NCBI GenBank assembly: GCA_014058105.1
Contig: JACGCM010001110.1
Coordinates: 496,001-560,000, forward strand
Origin: Kingdonia uniflora
Lineage: Eukaryota; Streptophyta; Magnoliopsida; Ranunculales; Circaeasteraceae
Reading direction: 5' to 3'
Length of the DNA: 64,000 nucleotides
Both the position numbers and the translations under genes were made by a program. The notes under the pieces are model-generated. The model made no database searches. It saw only the letters and a list, made by a program, of their open reading frames with translations, and had not been told where the DNA came from. Positions 1 to 11,007 of the stretch are shown here, one piece after another (the stretch's first letter is position 1; each line of letters begins with the position of its first letter).

Positions 1-263
1 TATTATGCTAGTATTCGAAGGCATTTGTATTGAATAGTTTGCAATTTGCAACGTAAAGTCGAAGTTTATCTGACTGTGGGGCCTGTGTGAAATTTTGAGG
101 TTGATTGATTTTGATTATGAATTTTTAGAGTTTCAAAGCAGAGTAAATGCGGGGTAGTTGGACCGGTATTGGAGGGGTTATAAATAGTTTAGACGTGTTC
201 AGGCGATGTATCGGGTATTGTACTACCGATACTTTGGTTCGCGGAGCATGTAATGACATTTTG

Positions 264-445
264 ATGATTCCGAGGAACCGGATTATAAAGAGATGAGCGA
301 GGCAGAGGCGAAAGAAGCTGAGGAGGAATTCGAGTTTCGTGTGAAACTTCAGTTTTGGCGTCCTCCTGAGCGTTGTTGTGACATGTGGGCTCAAGCCAAA
401 TTGTTGGTGAAGAGGGAAGATGAAGTTGTAGCTAGGGGTTTATAA
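264..445 (+). pseudogene. Antisense gene of E1, module i remnant
   Basis: A plus-strand reading frame includes EEPDYKEMSEAEAKEAEEEF and then a W and R-rich stretch, ending at about 443. It aligns with PPTYQGLSREEAVEVEEDFY in E2 (9818-10021) and PTYHGMTDEEAVE in E3 (about 42830-43043, opposite strand). The shared pattern is a P-x-Y, a G/E-[LM]-[ST]-x-x-EA centre and an acidic/aromatic tail. This is the first module, nearest the LTR, of the gene lying antisense to these Tat elements. Function unknown. The N-terminal half is too decayed to read. Confidence 0.5.
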
Positions 446-782
446 AGTGTAAATGCTTGAGATGTAGGTTTTATGTAATTGTTAAATGTTTGGGCAAAAT
501 TGAATGTAATGAATCTTGTCAGGAGGTTTTGGTGGTTATATATATTTGTGGGTATGTTGTCGAATGTAACATGTACTTGTTGTAAGTATGTTATAGAATG
601 TATTTGACATGTATGCTAAAATGTTGAATTAAACGTTTATGTATAGGTTATCAATGTTTTTGTCAAGATATATAGGAATGCCCAGGTAGAGGGTTTTAAA
701 TAGGAGACTCAACGTGAATTATTAAATGGCAAGATGTGGTCCAATAGGGGAGATCTAGAGGTATAAGGAACAAGATGTAATT

Positions 783-1172
783 TTGTTGTTCGACAAGATA
801 GGAAGTTCTTTGTTGAGTGAGAATGTAGCAGAAGATACTCTTCGAGATATGGTAGGATTAGAGCAAGAGTGCAAGGGATTGTTGTTGTGTAAGAGGCTAA
901 GTATTATAGATCTCGAGAAGAGGAGTATAAGGCGTTTCGTTCGAGAATTTGAACGGTCGCGAAGTGGTGAGAGGAGCAGTAACGTGGGGCCTATAAATAG
1001 GCTTGATGTGGGCAACTATTCATACTTTTCAAACTCAATTTTTTTTCCTTCTGGTAGCTACTGTTGTGCGTCTCTTGAGTGGTTGTCTACAATTGTAAAG
1101 GAGGAGATCAGTGTATTGATTGAGAGAGCAAAGCGAGCAAAAGAAAGGGACATTAAAGCAGCGCGGAAATAA
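783..1172 (+). CDS. Antisense gene of E1, module ii-like ORF (129 aa, uncharacterised)
   Basis: Open frame on the plus strand, antisense to E1. The N-terminal ~60 residues (FDKIGSSLL, EDTLRDMVGLEQEC, RFVREFE) weakly resemble module ii of E2 (11008-11301) and E3 (41669-41967), which share a RIF..L..Y.A.LP start, a central cysteine and an acidic end. The last ~20 residues are basic (RAKRAKERDIKAARK). The start is uncertain: the frame is open further upstream from about 750. It occupies the same place relative to the other modules, which supports homology more than residue identity does. Product function unknown. Confidence 0.4.
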   Translation: MLFDKIGSSLLSENVAEDTLRDMVGLEQECKGLLLCKRLSIIDLEKRSIRRFVREFERSRSGERSSNVGPINRLDVGNYSYFSNSIFFPSGSYCCASLEWLSTIVKEEISVLIERAKRAKERDIKAARK

Positions 1173-2050
1173 GGTCGGTAATTCTGGTTTTGTGTTTGTT
1201 TTTTTGTCTTGGTTTCATGATTAATAACCAGGATTAAGTAGGTTTAAAGAATTGTCAAAGAAATTAGATTGAATATCAATAGAGTGTTAGGTTGAACAAG
1301 TAACAATGTTAGGGTGTTGACGTTAATAGAGTTTGTGGCGATTGTTAATGGAGTTTGGTAGAAGGATGGAGTCGTAAGAGGTTATAGACGGGTTGGGGGG
1401 GATAAAACGATTTTGTTGGTGCGCTGTGGTTATGGCACATTTTGGGTGATCGGTTAGGGATATTGCGAGATTGTCGAGAATGTGTGTTTTAACCGGATTT
1501 TGTACCGGAGAAGGAGAGGGCAATACTGAACGATGGTGTTTTGGCAGGAAAATAGGTGAATGATCTTCGAGAAGCTGTAGAGTCTCTTGAAATTCGAACG
1601 AATGCTTTTAATAAGTTATCGATGTTGATAAGTAAATAAAAATACATGAATAAAAATACTGGGCATATGTGTTAGTAATCGAAGATATTTATATGACTAG
1701 AATCATATTAAGTGTATCAAAAATTATATAAAGAACATTAATGATGAGTAATAGTGTCAGATATAAAAAAAATGACGTGTTGGAGAGTTATTCTCGACAA
1801 CTTATGATTATGAACATATGAACCTAGAAATATATATATGTATCACATATGATAGATACTAACTATGATAAAAATATGGAATCTGTTTGACAGGTTCGTT
1901 AAAATGTCTGAACCAACTCATATCGATGATAAGGGGATATACAAAATCTTGAACCGTTGCAGGTTGATGTAGCTATATGTGCCCAACAATTGGAGGTAGG
2001 TATAGAGTGGGATCCAGTAGTGCGGGTGTCGCTGGTCTAGACCATTTAGG

Positions 2051-2479
2051 GTGGAACCCAGGGTTGTCGAATTGTATGAGGAGGACACCGATACAGATAT
2101 AGATCACGAGCTACAGGCAAGTGATCGAGAAGGTAGCGGTGGTGGGGATGATGTTGTTGAGGAGGGTGAGGATGTAGGTTATGGTGAGGGTTTAGAAACA
2201 AAGGAAATTGTGAGGTTTAAGAAGAAATATAGTATTCCTATAGATATTAGGTTAGAAGAGTATCAATATGACATGACCGATCAGAATGTTCCATTGGGGG
2301 GTATTCTCGTGCATCGAGAACAAATTAAGAAAGGGTTGAAGCATCCCCTTCGAGCTGACCAGAAAAAGTTGATGAACTTTTTTGACGTTGCCCCTGGTCA
2401 GTTCAATCTGAATGTGTATGATTTGTTTAGAGTATGCAGGGTGATTAATGGTTGGCTGGAGTCCAGGGGGAGGAGTTGA
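2051..2479 (+). pseudogene. Antisense gene of E1, PF04195-like (putative gypsy-type transposon) domain fragment
   Basis: 142-residue frame. Residues 1-50 are acidic. From about residue 55 it reads [14 protein letters not shown], then [20 protein letters not shown], then a stretch ending [12 protein letters not shown]. This matches the layout of the plant Transposase_28 / 'putative gypsy-type transposon' domain family: a K-Y-x-I-P start, a Y/HREQ-x-x-x-GL-x-x-P centre and a Q-x-x-N-x-[WY] end. That family is associated with retrotransposon extra ORFs; a transposase activity has not been shown. E2, E3 and E4 carry the same domain. The downstream coiled-coil part is not recognisable here. Confidence 0.6.
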
Positions 2480-2929
2480 TCAGTGTCGATGATTTGTGTG
2501 TGTACTTTAAAATACAAGTCTTGTGGTGGTGTATGTGAATATTCAAGCTCAGATGACGAAGAGTCAAGTTTTGGTGATGTTCTAGATGTGGCGGGAATGG
2601 CTTAGGATGTTCTGATGACAGAAGCCGATGCATCTCGCCAAGGCAAATTAGGGGATGTGCCCATGGTGGAAGGATCTTTAAATGTGGATGAAGTCATATC
2701 TTCCCCTGGAGAGTAGTAAATTATTGAAGTAGTTATCGAGGGTTGTAAAAAATGGTCAGTGGGGCAGAAACAATTTGGATTTGTTGGTTTAGAATCAGTA
2801 CTCTTTATCAAATTTTAAATATTTGCAAAAGTATGTTGACGTATAAGTATTTATATTTGATAACATAAATATTAATCGAGAGGTAAATAGATTGTTAGTC
2901 TGGATGCATACTCAATAGGTATTGATTGA

Positions 2930-3450
2930 GACCAATTTATAAACAGCAGAGATGCGAGTTTGTCTTGAGGCATGCTTATAAAGTATGGAACAGGATCAAG
3001 TTGATATGAGAAAGATTAATGCTTGTCTGGATGTAACTAAGTCGGATTGAGATCAAGTTATGAATAGTAAAGATGTGAGCTTGTCTTGAGGCATACTTAA
3101 AAGTATGGAACACGATCAAGTCGATATTTATAAAGATTAATGCTTGTCTGGATGTAACTAGGTTGGATCAAGATCAAGTCATGAATAGTAAAGATGTGAG
3201 CTTGTCTTGAGGCATACTTATAAAGTATGGAACAAGATTAAGCCGATATTAGAAAGATTAATGCTTGTCTGGATGTAACTGTAAAGTTGGATCGAGATCA
3301 AGTCATGAATAGAAAAGATGTGAGCTTATCTTGAGGCATACTTATAAAGTATTGAGAAAGATCAAATCGATATTAGAAAGATTAATGCTTATCTGAATAC
3401 AACTATAAAGTTGGATTGAGATCAAGTCATGAATAGTAAAGATGGTAGTA
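2930..3450. repeat. Tandem array, ~121-124 bp unit, about 4.3 copies
   Basis: The anchor GATGTGAG(C)TT recurs at 2951, 3072, 3193, 3317 and 3441 (periods 121, 121, 124, 124). Each unit also holds TGAGGCATACTTA, AAGATTAATGCTT and GTCTGGATGTAACT. The array sits between the integrase end of E1 and its antisense gene, where Tat elements typically have tandem repeats in the 3' untranslated region. The unit shares no obvious sequence with the 161 bp array of E2, so E1 and E2 belong to different subfamilies. Confidence 0.9.
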
Positions 3451-3479
3451 AATAGTATTCATTTGAAGTAGTGAAAGCT

Positions 3480-4805
3480 GTTATAAATAATTATCTGTAA
3501 AATATTTTAACTGAGCTGTATTCCATGAGAATTTGAGGTGGACTTCATCTTCTGTCATCAGCCAATATGTGCCACTGTCTGTCTTATCGTTGACGATGTA
3601 CGAACCTTCCCAATTTTCAGATAACTTGCCAAATTTTTAGGTCGAGTGTTGTCTATAATTCGTCGAAGGACCAAGTTGCCGATGCAGAATGTTCGTGGTC
3701 AAACTTTTTTGTTATAGGCCTTTTCAGGGTATCATGATATCGTCCCAAGTTTGCAATAGCGTGGTCTCGCCTTTCCTTGATCTATTTTAGGTTACAGAGG
3801 AGACCGAGCTCGTTGTCTGTATCTGATATGGTTCTTCGTGTACTAGGGAGATCGAGGTCTGAGGGGATGACTGCTTCAGTACCGAAGGCCATCATGAATG
3901 GTGTACAACCTGTTGAAGTTCGAGGAGTCGTTCTGTACGCCCAGATAACAATAAGTAGTTCATCGACCCATCTTCCTTTTTTGTCATCGAGATGTTTGCG
4001 CAGTCCTGATTTGATGCTTTTGTTGATGGCTTCAGCTTGTCCGTTTCCTTGAGGGTAGTAGGGTGTGGAGGTGGAGAGTTATATTTTGTATTTGTGGAGG
4101 AATGCGAGGACTTTTTTATTGATGAATTGCTTTCCGTTGTCAGATAGTATCATTTGTGGGCAGCCAAACCTAGTAATGACGTGCTTCCATAGGAATTTGA
4201 TAACTTCATTCTCGTCTGTATGACAAAGGGGAACTTCTTCGACCTATTTTATGAAGTACTCTGTGGCAACAAGAACGAATCTGTGGTTTCCTGATGCTGG
4301 GTGGAAAAGTCCGATGATGTCGATCCCCCGTCATTTAAATGGCCAGAGGATATTACTGACGTATAAGTTGAGTACAGGGCTTTTGATGTCTTGAGCATGA
4401 ATCTGGCACTTATAACATTTCCATACGAAAGTTTCACAATCTTGGCGCATTTTTGGCCAGTATAGACCTTGGGTGAAAGCTCTCTGTGCCAAAAATCATC
4501 TTGATATGTGAGCGCCGCAGATACCTTCGTGAAGTTCCTGAATCTTTGTGTGGGCTTGTTTTTGAGAAATGCATTCGATCAGTGGTCCTCCCTGTGATGC
4601 GATATAAAATCTTATTTTGAACTGTGAATCTGGTGTATCGGTCCAACAATGAACGGGCTTCTTCTTTGTTACTGGGCAGGATGTTGGAGTTAAGGTATAA
4701 ATAAAATGGTTTTCTCCAGTCGTCAGTATCTTCGGCTTTTGTAACGGTGATCTGCATTGTGGATTGTACGCCGAGGCTAGAATGTTTGATGATTTCGATG
4801 TCCAA
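3480..4805 (-). pseudogene. E1 integrase (zinc-binding domain + catalytic core), broken
   Basis: The zinc-binding region lies at the high-coordinate end (HEGICGAHISR around 4500-4530, then a cysteine pair near 4400-4440). The core gives FVLVATEYFIKWVEEVPL, then ITRFGCPQMILSDNGKQF with the second catalytic Asp, then PYYPQGNGQAEAINKS with the catalytic Glu. The C-terminal part contains AYRTTPRTSTGCTPF and a DELGLLCNL-like stretch. This is the usual Tat integrase layout. Several frame changes and stops interrupt it. Confidence 0.85.
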
Positions 4806-4849
4806 AGATCGTCTTTCACTGTCTCCGAGTATAGCAGCGATGTATGCTA

Positions 4850-5205
4850 AAGCGTCAGCGTAGCGATTTTCTTATCGCGGTAGATAAGATATCGAAGCTT
4901 GTTTGAACTTGCTCATCTTTGCTTCGACTAGAAATGCATACTCGACCATTTTTCCAGTTGTGCAGAATGTCTTGTTGTAGTGGTTGGCCACGAGTAAAGA
5001 ATCGACGTAAACTGCTAATTCTTTTGCTTCGAGTGTGAGTGTGAGATCGAGTCTATGAAGTATAGCTTCATACTCCGTTTCGTTGTTTGAAGCATATAAA
5101 TTAAGCTTGATGGCTTTCTCTATGCGATGGTTTGAAGATGTTACGAGGACAATTCTGATTCTTGATCCCTTTAGTCCCGCGGAACCATCGGTAAAGAGTC
5201 GTTAT
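4850..5205 (-). pseudogene. E1 second RNase H (aRNH), broken
   Basis: One frame from about 5110 down to 4905 reads ASNNETEYEAILHRL, then AVYVDSLLVANHYN, then KMVEYAFLVEAKM. ASNNxxEYEAL and the VDSxLV motif are diagnostic of the archaeal-type RNase H acquired by Tat elements. Its place between the normal RNase H and integrase is the expected one. An apparent plus-strand frame at 5083-5379 is only the shadow of this domain and its neighbour. Confidence 0.85.
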
Positions 5206-6620
5206 CCCGTACTTTTTGACCATGTGTCGGGTTTTGCGATGGAGTCATCTGTGAAAATTTCTTCGAGTTCTTCCCAGTCAGGATCTTCGATAGGGAAATT
5301 AGCTAGGAAATTCGCAACTTCTTGTCCCTTGATTGATATGTGCTTCGAAGAAAATATCATATTCCCCAAGGAAAATTGACCATTGCTGAACTCGTCGAGA
5401 TTTTTCATTTTTTGAGAGTACGAGTTTGAGGGGGTATTTTGTAATGAGTTTGATGGGGTGAGCTTGGAAGTATGGACATAATTTTTGAGAGCTGTAAACC
5501 AAGGTGAGAAATTGATTCTCTATGGTTATATATCGTTTCTCAACAGGCATAAGAGTTTTGCTGATAAAGTAAATAGGTTTCTTGAAGCCTGCGTCTTCTC
5601 AAAGAAGGATAAAGCTGATAAAATCTTCAGTTGTGGATAAGTACATTGTGAGTGTTTCGCCATCAATTGGTGTACTCATGATAGGAGGACGCCCCAAGTA
5701 CCGTTTAAGATCTTGGAAAGCTAGTTCGTAGTAAGGAGTCCAAATGATCTCCTTGTGTTGTTTCTTTGTAACTGTAGTGGGATCACAACGAAGAAGGAGG
5801 TGAAGAAGTTTGCATTGATCAGAGGATTTGGAGATGGCATTGCAGTGAGTGCTTTGATTTTTGCTGGATTGATTTTGATTCCTCTTTTGCAGACTAGGTG
5901 TCCCAAAAATTTTCAGGATGCAACACCGAATTGGTATTTTTTGGGTTGAGCTTCATTTTGCATTTGTGAAGGATATCGAAGATGGTTTGGAGGTGTGCGG
6001 TGTGATCCTCGCGCTTTAGGCTTTTGCAGATCATATCGTCGATATAGACTTCCATGATTTTGCCGAGGTAATCTCTGAATATTTGGGTCACCGGTCGTTG
6101 GTAAGTGGTACCAACATTCTTTAAACCAAAAGGCATCACGTAACAGTGGAGACCTCATTCAGTAATAAAGGTCATTTTTTCTTGATCATCTTCGGTAAGT
6201 GGTACTTGATTGTAGCCAGAGGCTGCATCTATCATTGATAGAAGTTCATGTCCGACGACAAAATCGAGCAATTGCGGAATCAGTAGTAGCAGAAAACTAT
6301 CTTTTGAAGTGAATTTGATTGGTTATGTGAAGTCAACAAGAACCCTGATTTTCCCATTTTTCTTTGGGACTGCCACAATGTTAGATACCCATTTAGGATA
6401 TTTGGCTTCTCGAATGAATCCAACACGAAAGAGCTTATCAATCTCTTCGTTTACGGCTTCGCGAAGGTGAGAAGCGAGGTTTCGTCGCTTTTGAATGGCG
6501 GCTCTGCTGTCTGGAAGGTGGTTTAGTTTATGACATGCTATCGAGGGATCGATTCCTGGCATTTCTTGGAGAGTCCAGGCAAAGATATCGATGCTCTTTT
6601 TAAGTAGCTGGATCATGGCT
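5205..6620 (-). pseudogene. E1 reverse transcriptase and RNase H, broken
   Basis: RT begins near 6616: a PDSRAAIQKRRN stretch, then PKWVSNIVAVPKKNGKIRV. MPFGLKNVGTTYQRP and YIDDMICKS (the YxDD catalytic box) lie at about 6139-6010, and HLVCKRGIKINPAKI at about 5905. The first RNase H gives EKRYITIENQFLTLVYSSQK and PLKLVLSK near 5550-5440. The domain order fits Ty3/gypsy. The frames are displaced by indels (for example near 6150 and 5720). Confidence 0.85.
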
Positions 6621-6988
6621 TCTTTTTCATTAGTTAATAGTTTGGAGCCGATAAAGGTGTGACATTCGGGACCATCGAGGCCTATGGTTTCGACTGCTTC
6701 GGTGTCGTGCTACTCGAACACGGGGTGTATCTCCTTTTGTAGTTGCTATGTTTTATGAAGTTTTGTCGTGTGAGAATTTATGATCGTATTCTCGCACATA
6801 CGTGCAACTGCTTGACTACCTTTGATTTCATAGACTCCGTGGTCTATTGGAAAGCGCAAAGCTGGATGGTATGTGGAGGGTACAACTTTGATGGAGTATA
6901 ACCAACTTCGTCCCAGAATTCTGAGATATTTGGATTCTGCATCAATGACGAGGAATTTGACGAATGTAGTTTCAGATCCAGCTTGAAC

Positions 6989-7300
6989 TCATAAAGTGAT
7001 TTCTCCTGTGGCCGATGCTTTCGACCCGTTGAATCCAGTGATAGTTTTTGTTGAAGCTTTAACAGAGTCGCTGAGTCCTAAGACTTCGATTGCTCTGCAA
7101 AATAGTACATCTGTGGTACTTTGTGTATCAATGAGCAGTGTATGCAGGTAGTCCTGTCCGATATTGAGCATGATGACATGAGGATCATCATGGGGATACT
7201 TCACGTGGGTAGTATCAAAGTCTTCGAAAGTGATATGGTATGGATGCTTGGATTTGCTCGATTTGGGAAGAAGTTTTGCAGATTTGTCTGAAGAAGTCAT
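6989..7300 (-). pseudogene. E1 aspartic protease fragment, active site changed
   Basis: 103-residue frame with FEDFDTTHVKYPHDDPHVIM, then HTLLIDTQSTTDVLF. The family active-site box is D-[ST]-G; here the Gly is replaced by Gln (DTQ), which should destroy activity. The box is followed by GFNGSKASATGEI, the flap region typical of Tat proteases. It lies between gag and RT as expected. Confidence 0.8.
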
Positions 7301-7619
7301 TTTACGGCAGGATGTGATCCGATCCTCTTATTTTCTTTTCTTTCCTTTCTCAATCTCAATCATGTACAGGTGGCGAGCTTGCCCTTAATTTTGATTTTGC
7401 TCGACATCTCTATTTTTGACCTCATCCTCGAGAAATTTCTGGATGTCGACGATATAATTGTGAAGTCTTCCAGTGAATAGGATACGATGAAAGATTCGAA
7501 TGAGAGAGTAGCAATTGTCAGTTTCATGGATATGCACATTGTGATATTGGCAGATAGGTTTTGTGGGGATGTCTGCGATGGTTTGTGGTACTCGATAATG
7601 TTCATCCTCCTTTATCGTT

Positions 7620-8890
7620 TATAAAATAGCTGATAGAGTGGTTTTCATTGGCGGCAAAACTAGGGGAGGCCTGTCTGACCTACCTTACCGTCTTCGATTA
7701 TTGTTAGTGTTCCTACCGTATTTTTTGGGTGCTTTAGTAGTTGCAAATTTTTGAAGTGGAGTTGAAGTTGAATCTCGAGAATGGATGGCAGAAGTGCTTT
7801 TCATCTTGTCCATCTTCGACAATTCTAATTCGATGTAATTGTTAACTACATCAATCAATTCGGTAACTGTCCGTGGTTTGTGCAGCGTAAGCTCTTCGCA
7901 AACTTTAGAGTCGATATGCTGGGCTGAGGTAAATGCAGGGATAATGATTTTGGGATCAGAGTTCCCAATTTTCCTTATTTCTTGTAAGAATAATTTATAG
8001 AAACTTGCTAAGGTTTCCTTTGTGCCTTGTTCAAAGAAAAATAATGAATCCACAGTTATCTCCTATTCCTTAGAATTAGCATAATTGGACTCGAACTGGT
8101 GCTGCAATTGGCTGAAGGTGGTGATGAAACCCTCTTGGATTGTGTGGAACCATCTAAGAGGTTCTTCTATCAGGCTTATATTAAATAGCCTGCAGAGTAT
8201 GTGATTGAGTTTAGAGTATAATCCTACCTCAACTTTGAAATGTCGAACATGGGTAAGTAGGTCAGTGAGTCCTGCATACTGGATGGATTTGGACATATGG
8301 AAATTATCTGGGATGGGCATAAGTTCGAGATGAGGGGAGATGGGATTTGTCTTGATCTTGTCCAGAGAAGATCGCCTGCCTAGTATATCAGAGTTCATGG
8401 CATCGATTATGTTGTTTAGGTCATCAAATGTAATAAACTATTGAGGAGGAATTGGTACAGCTACGATTTGGGGATCTAAATCTCCTCGACCTTCTGGCCT
8501 TAACCGATCCCTGATTGGTCTTCTTTCAGGTGTTGGGGGAGTTTGATGACGAGTGCGTCGACTACTTTGAGTTGTTGATACTGAAGATATGAGTCCAAAA
8601 TTCCGTGAAACCCTATCTGGATTTCTAGATCTAGATCGAGAAGATCGCAATTAGTTTTCTCTTCTTTGATCATGTCTTTGGGTTTCTCTGGACCGGTGAT
8701 CACATCGGGCTCGTGGAGGTGACGCTTGTCTGACGGTGAGTCTATCCTGAGTCCTTCTTAGTTTGTCTATCTCTTTCTGATGTGTGCGACTTTGATGCTC
8801 CAGCGCTCTTCTTCGTTCGTCTCTCTCCACTTGAAGAGCTTCAGTGTAGATCCGCTGATCTTCTTCTCTTTGGGCTTTTTCTGCAGCCAT
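7620..8890 (-). pseudogene. E1 gag, broken
   Basis: The start is the ATG at 8890 (MAAEKAQREEDQRIYTEAL), only ~50 bp inside the LTR end. The N-terminal ~80 residues are charged and helical. The Retrotrans_gag core is at 8398-8063 (FHMSKSIQYAGLTDLLTHV, HILCRLFNISL, EEPLRWFHTI) and continues at 8053-7685 (FFEQGTKETLASFYKLFLQE, VTELIDVVNNYIELE). Stops at about 8400 and 8055 separate the parts. No zinc knuckle is seen, which is common in Tat gag. Confidence 0.85.
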
Positions 8891-8941
8891 TTTTTTTGGG
8901 AGTTTACCACTATACTATGAAGGTCGATTGTTCCTGGTATC

Positions 8942-9521
8942 TATAATGGCCAAATTCTGTAGCTCGATACGATTAGGAATTAGCTATCACACCAATGATC
9001 CTGTAACAATATGCTAATATAAAGTAAGAATTGGAGATAAATGTTTTTACCGTGGAAAACCTCTGAATAGGTAAAAAACCACAACCTCGTATGGAGGATT
9101 TTTATAAAAAGTATCTTTATTGTTTGGAGTAGATATCTTTATTACAAGTGATCTCTAGAATATTAAAATGCTTTTGATCTCGTAAATAAGAAGTTTGAGT
9201 AATTTTTCTTGTCCCTATCTCTTCTGGAACTTCTCCTTTTTATAGGATATTCCCGCAACTCTTTGTCGTGCTGGAGTACGTCTTCCAAATAATGTGGTTA
9301 GTAGCGGTTGATTATATAACTAACGACTTCATGACAGACAGGTGTCTTTAACTGAATAACTTTTTTCGGGTTTAGCTCGACCCACGTTCTTGAGTAGGTC
9401 GTGGGGATGTTTGGAATGTTTGACTAAAGTGTTAAGTGCTGAGATTGCATGAGCCTGAGACAGAGGTAATTCGAGCTGTGTGAGCTCGATTATGAGTGAG
9501 CTCAAGGGATAAGTCCATACA
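8942..9521 (-). repeat. LTR shared by E1 and E2 (about 580 bp)
   Basis: In minus orientation it starts TGTATGGACTTATCCC and ends GGCCATTATA (TG...TA; sister LTRs end TACA). It is homologous along its length to the LTRs at 36883-37503 (E5) and 43365-43918 (E3). Shared blocks include CTTGTAATAAAGATAT, GAGGTTGTGGTTTTTTACC and TATTCAGAGGTTTTCC. It is followed on one side by the gag of E1 and preceded on the other by a polypurine tract belonging to E2, so one LTR serves two elements. Confidence 0.85.
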
Positions 9522-9537
9522 ATCGCCCCCTCGCAAC
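9522..9537 (-). other. Polypurine tract of E2
   Basis: Minus-strand GCGAGGGGGCGAT lies directly before the TGTATGG start of the LTR. A G-rich polypurine tract immediately before the 3' LTR is required for plus-strand priming. The E3 LTR at 43365 is preceded by the matching TGCGATGGGTCAAT. Its presence shows that the LTR at 8942-9521 is a 3' LTR for sequence at higher coordinates. Confidence 0.7.
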
Positions 9538-9817
9538 CGAAGTCACGAGTGGCTTTGGTTGAGAAAGAATAGGTTAAAAGTTGTAAATTCAAAATAGAGC
9601 AATGATGGCGTTTGACTGGGTGGAAGTTACGTGATATTGGGAAGTGATGGGTATTAAATGATGATGCAGATGTATGTGACAGTTGCGTTTAAATAGCCAC
9701 TCCCATAATAAATGATGACGCTTGGGAAAACGTATATGCACAATAAAGTTAGGGTTATATAAAGAGTACGTTAATCAATTCTTTGGATCAATTCTTGCAT
9801 GCATAACCTTCTCTGAG

Positions 9818-10021
9818 ATGGTGAAAACTCAGAGTATGGTTCTTGAAGAGAGGATTGCGTCTGAAACGCAGAGGTTGAAGTTGAAGTACTTTGGTGATCA
9901 TTCTTTGGAAATGACGATCCTAGTCCCTGTTCCTCCGACATACCAAGGCTTGTCAAGAGAGGAAGCGGTTGAAGTTGAGGAAGATTTTTACTATAAGTGG
10001 AGATTTTATTCTTTGTTTTGA
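9818..10021 (+). CDS. Antisense gene of E2, module i (~67 aa)
   Basis: The ATG at 9818 follows a TATA-like stretch at 9755-9762. The product reads MVKTQSMVLEERIASETQRL, then LKYFGDHSLEMTILVPVPPT, then YQGLSREEAVEVEEDFYY. The E3 copy (43043 to about 42830, minus strand) starts MVTTRRQVYEVRVLVEV and keeps RYFG, V-P-[IV]-P, PTY, EEAVE, DYY and W-x-FY. The open frame extends upstream to 9722 without matching E3, so I prefer the 9818 start. No known domain recognised. It looks like the first exon of a longer antisense gene. Confidence 0.55.
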   Translation: MVKTQSMVLEERIASETQRLKLKYFGDHSLEMTILVPVPPTYQGLSREEAVEVEEDFYYKWRFYSLF

Positions 10022-11007
10022 CAGGCGAGAAACGTTGGACCTGTCTTTGCACCCTTGCGGAAGGTAGGGTTAGGGGTTCATATGCAGAGAAAGGTGTATC
10101 TGCGGAGCAGATATACTAATTCGTTGTGTTGTCAGGGATTTTAAGGTTGGGCCTTCTTCATCCCTACCAACTCTTCGATGGTGGTGGTTATAAAGGAGGC
10201 GGTGATGGTAGTGGAGGAGGAGAAAGAGAAGGGGGATCCTGCTGACGCATTTCTATCATACTTTTGCATTCAGAAGATTGTCCATCTTGTTTTGTGGGTG
10301 CCAACACTGAGTCTACTGCTTGCATAATTCTCGCTTAGAGTCTAACTGGGCTTCAACCGAGTCATGTGAGGGAAGATATTTGTTGGTTCCAATGTATTCT
10401 TTGCATCAGGGTAAAAAATCACTGAAAGAAGAAGAACTGGAAAACATGACACCTCGCCGTACTTGAATAACCATTAGCTTTTAACAAGCAGGGAAAACTT
10501 GTTATCTATAAAACACCTAGAATCTGGTGCGTGACGGATAACATTCTGTTGTATTATTGTGTGAAAACTTGTTATCTGTAAATCGTATGTAACATCTTTT
10601 GACATGAATAAAAGTTAATGTTTATTAAACTGTGCATAAAAAAACTTCTTTCTATCGAATTGACTTGTGTCGTATGTTGGTAGAAGAATTTATGATAAAT
10701 GATGAAACAATGCTGTAATACTATTCGAACTAATGTGAATAGAGCTGAGAACTTCGTGCTGATATAAATGATTTGTGATAGAAATTATTGGAAATATGCA
10801 AATTTGAACTGTCTTAGGGCGATAGAGATACTACTAGTTTTGTTTGGTATTTGTGTATTAGTGAAGGGATAAGTTATAATGAGTGGGTCCAAGATTTTGG
10901 GTTTCTATTACGTGATTCTACAGAAAAAATTGTGTGAAAGGAGAAAGTGATTGAGAAACTTATAAATATTGATAGCATGACCTGCAAAAATTCGGGGGAA
11001 GGTTAGG

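Larger units (their letters stand above)
1..9521 (-). mobile_element. E1: Tat-clade Ty3/gypsy retrotransposon, decayed, 3' end outside window
   Basis: Minus-strand order is LTR (9521-8942), gag, protease, RT, RNase H, a second RNase H, integrase, a tandem repeat array, then a gene coding on the opposite strand. A second RNase H just before integrase and an antisense gene between pol and the 3' LTR are known traits of the plant Tat group (Retand, Grande and relatives). All pol domains are broken by stops and frameshifts, so the element is dead. The 3' LTR must lie left of the window. Stretches 1-260, 445-780, 1173-2050 and 2480-2930 lie between modules of the antisense gene and show no further clear coding. 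Confidence 0.85.

Noticed and set aside
5083..5379. 98-residue plus-strand ORF
   Set aside because: It lies exactly opposite the minus-strand RNase H and aRNH coding of E1 and has no motif of its own.
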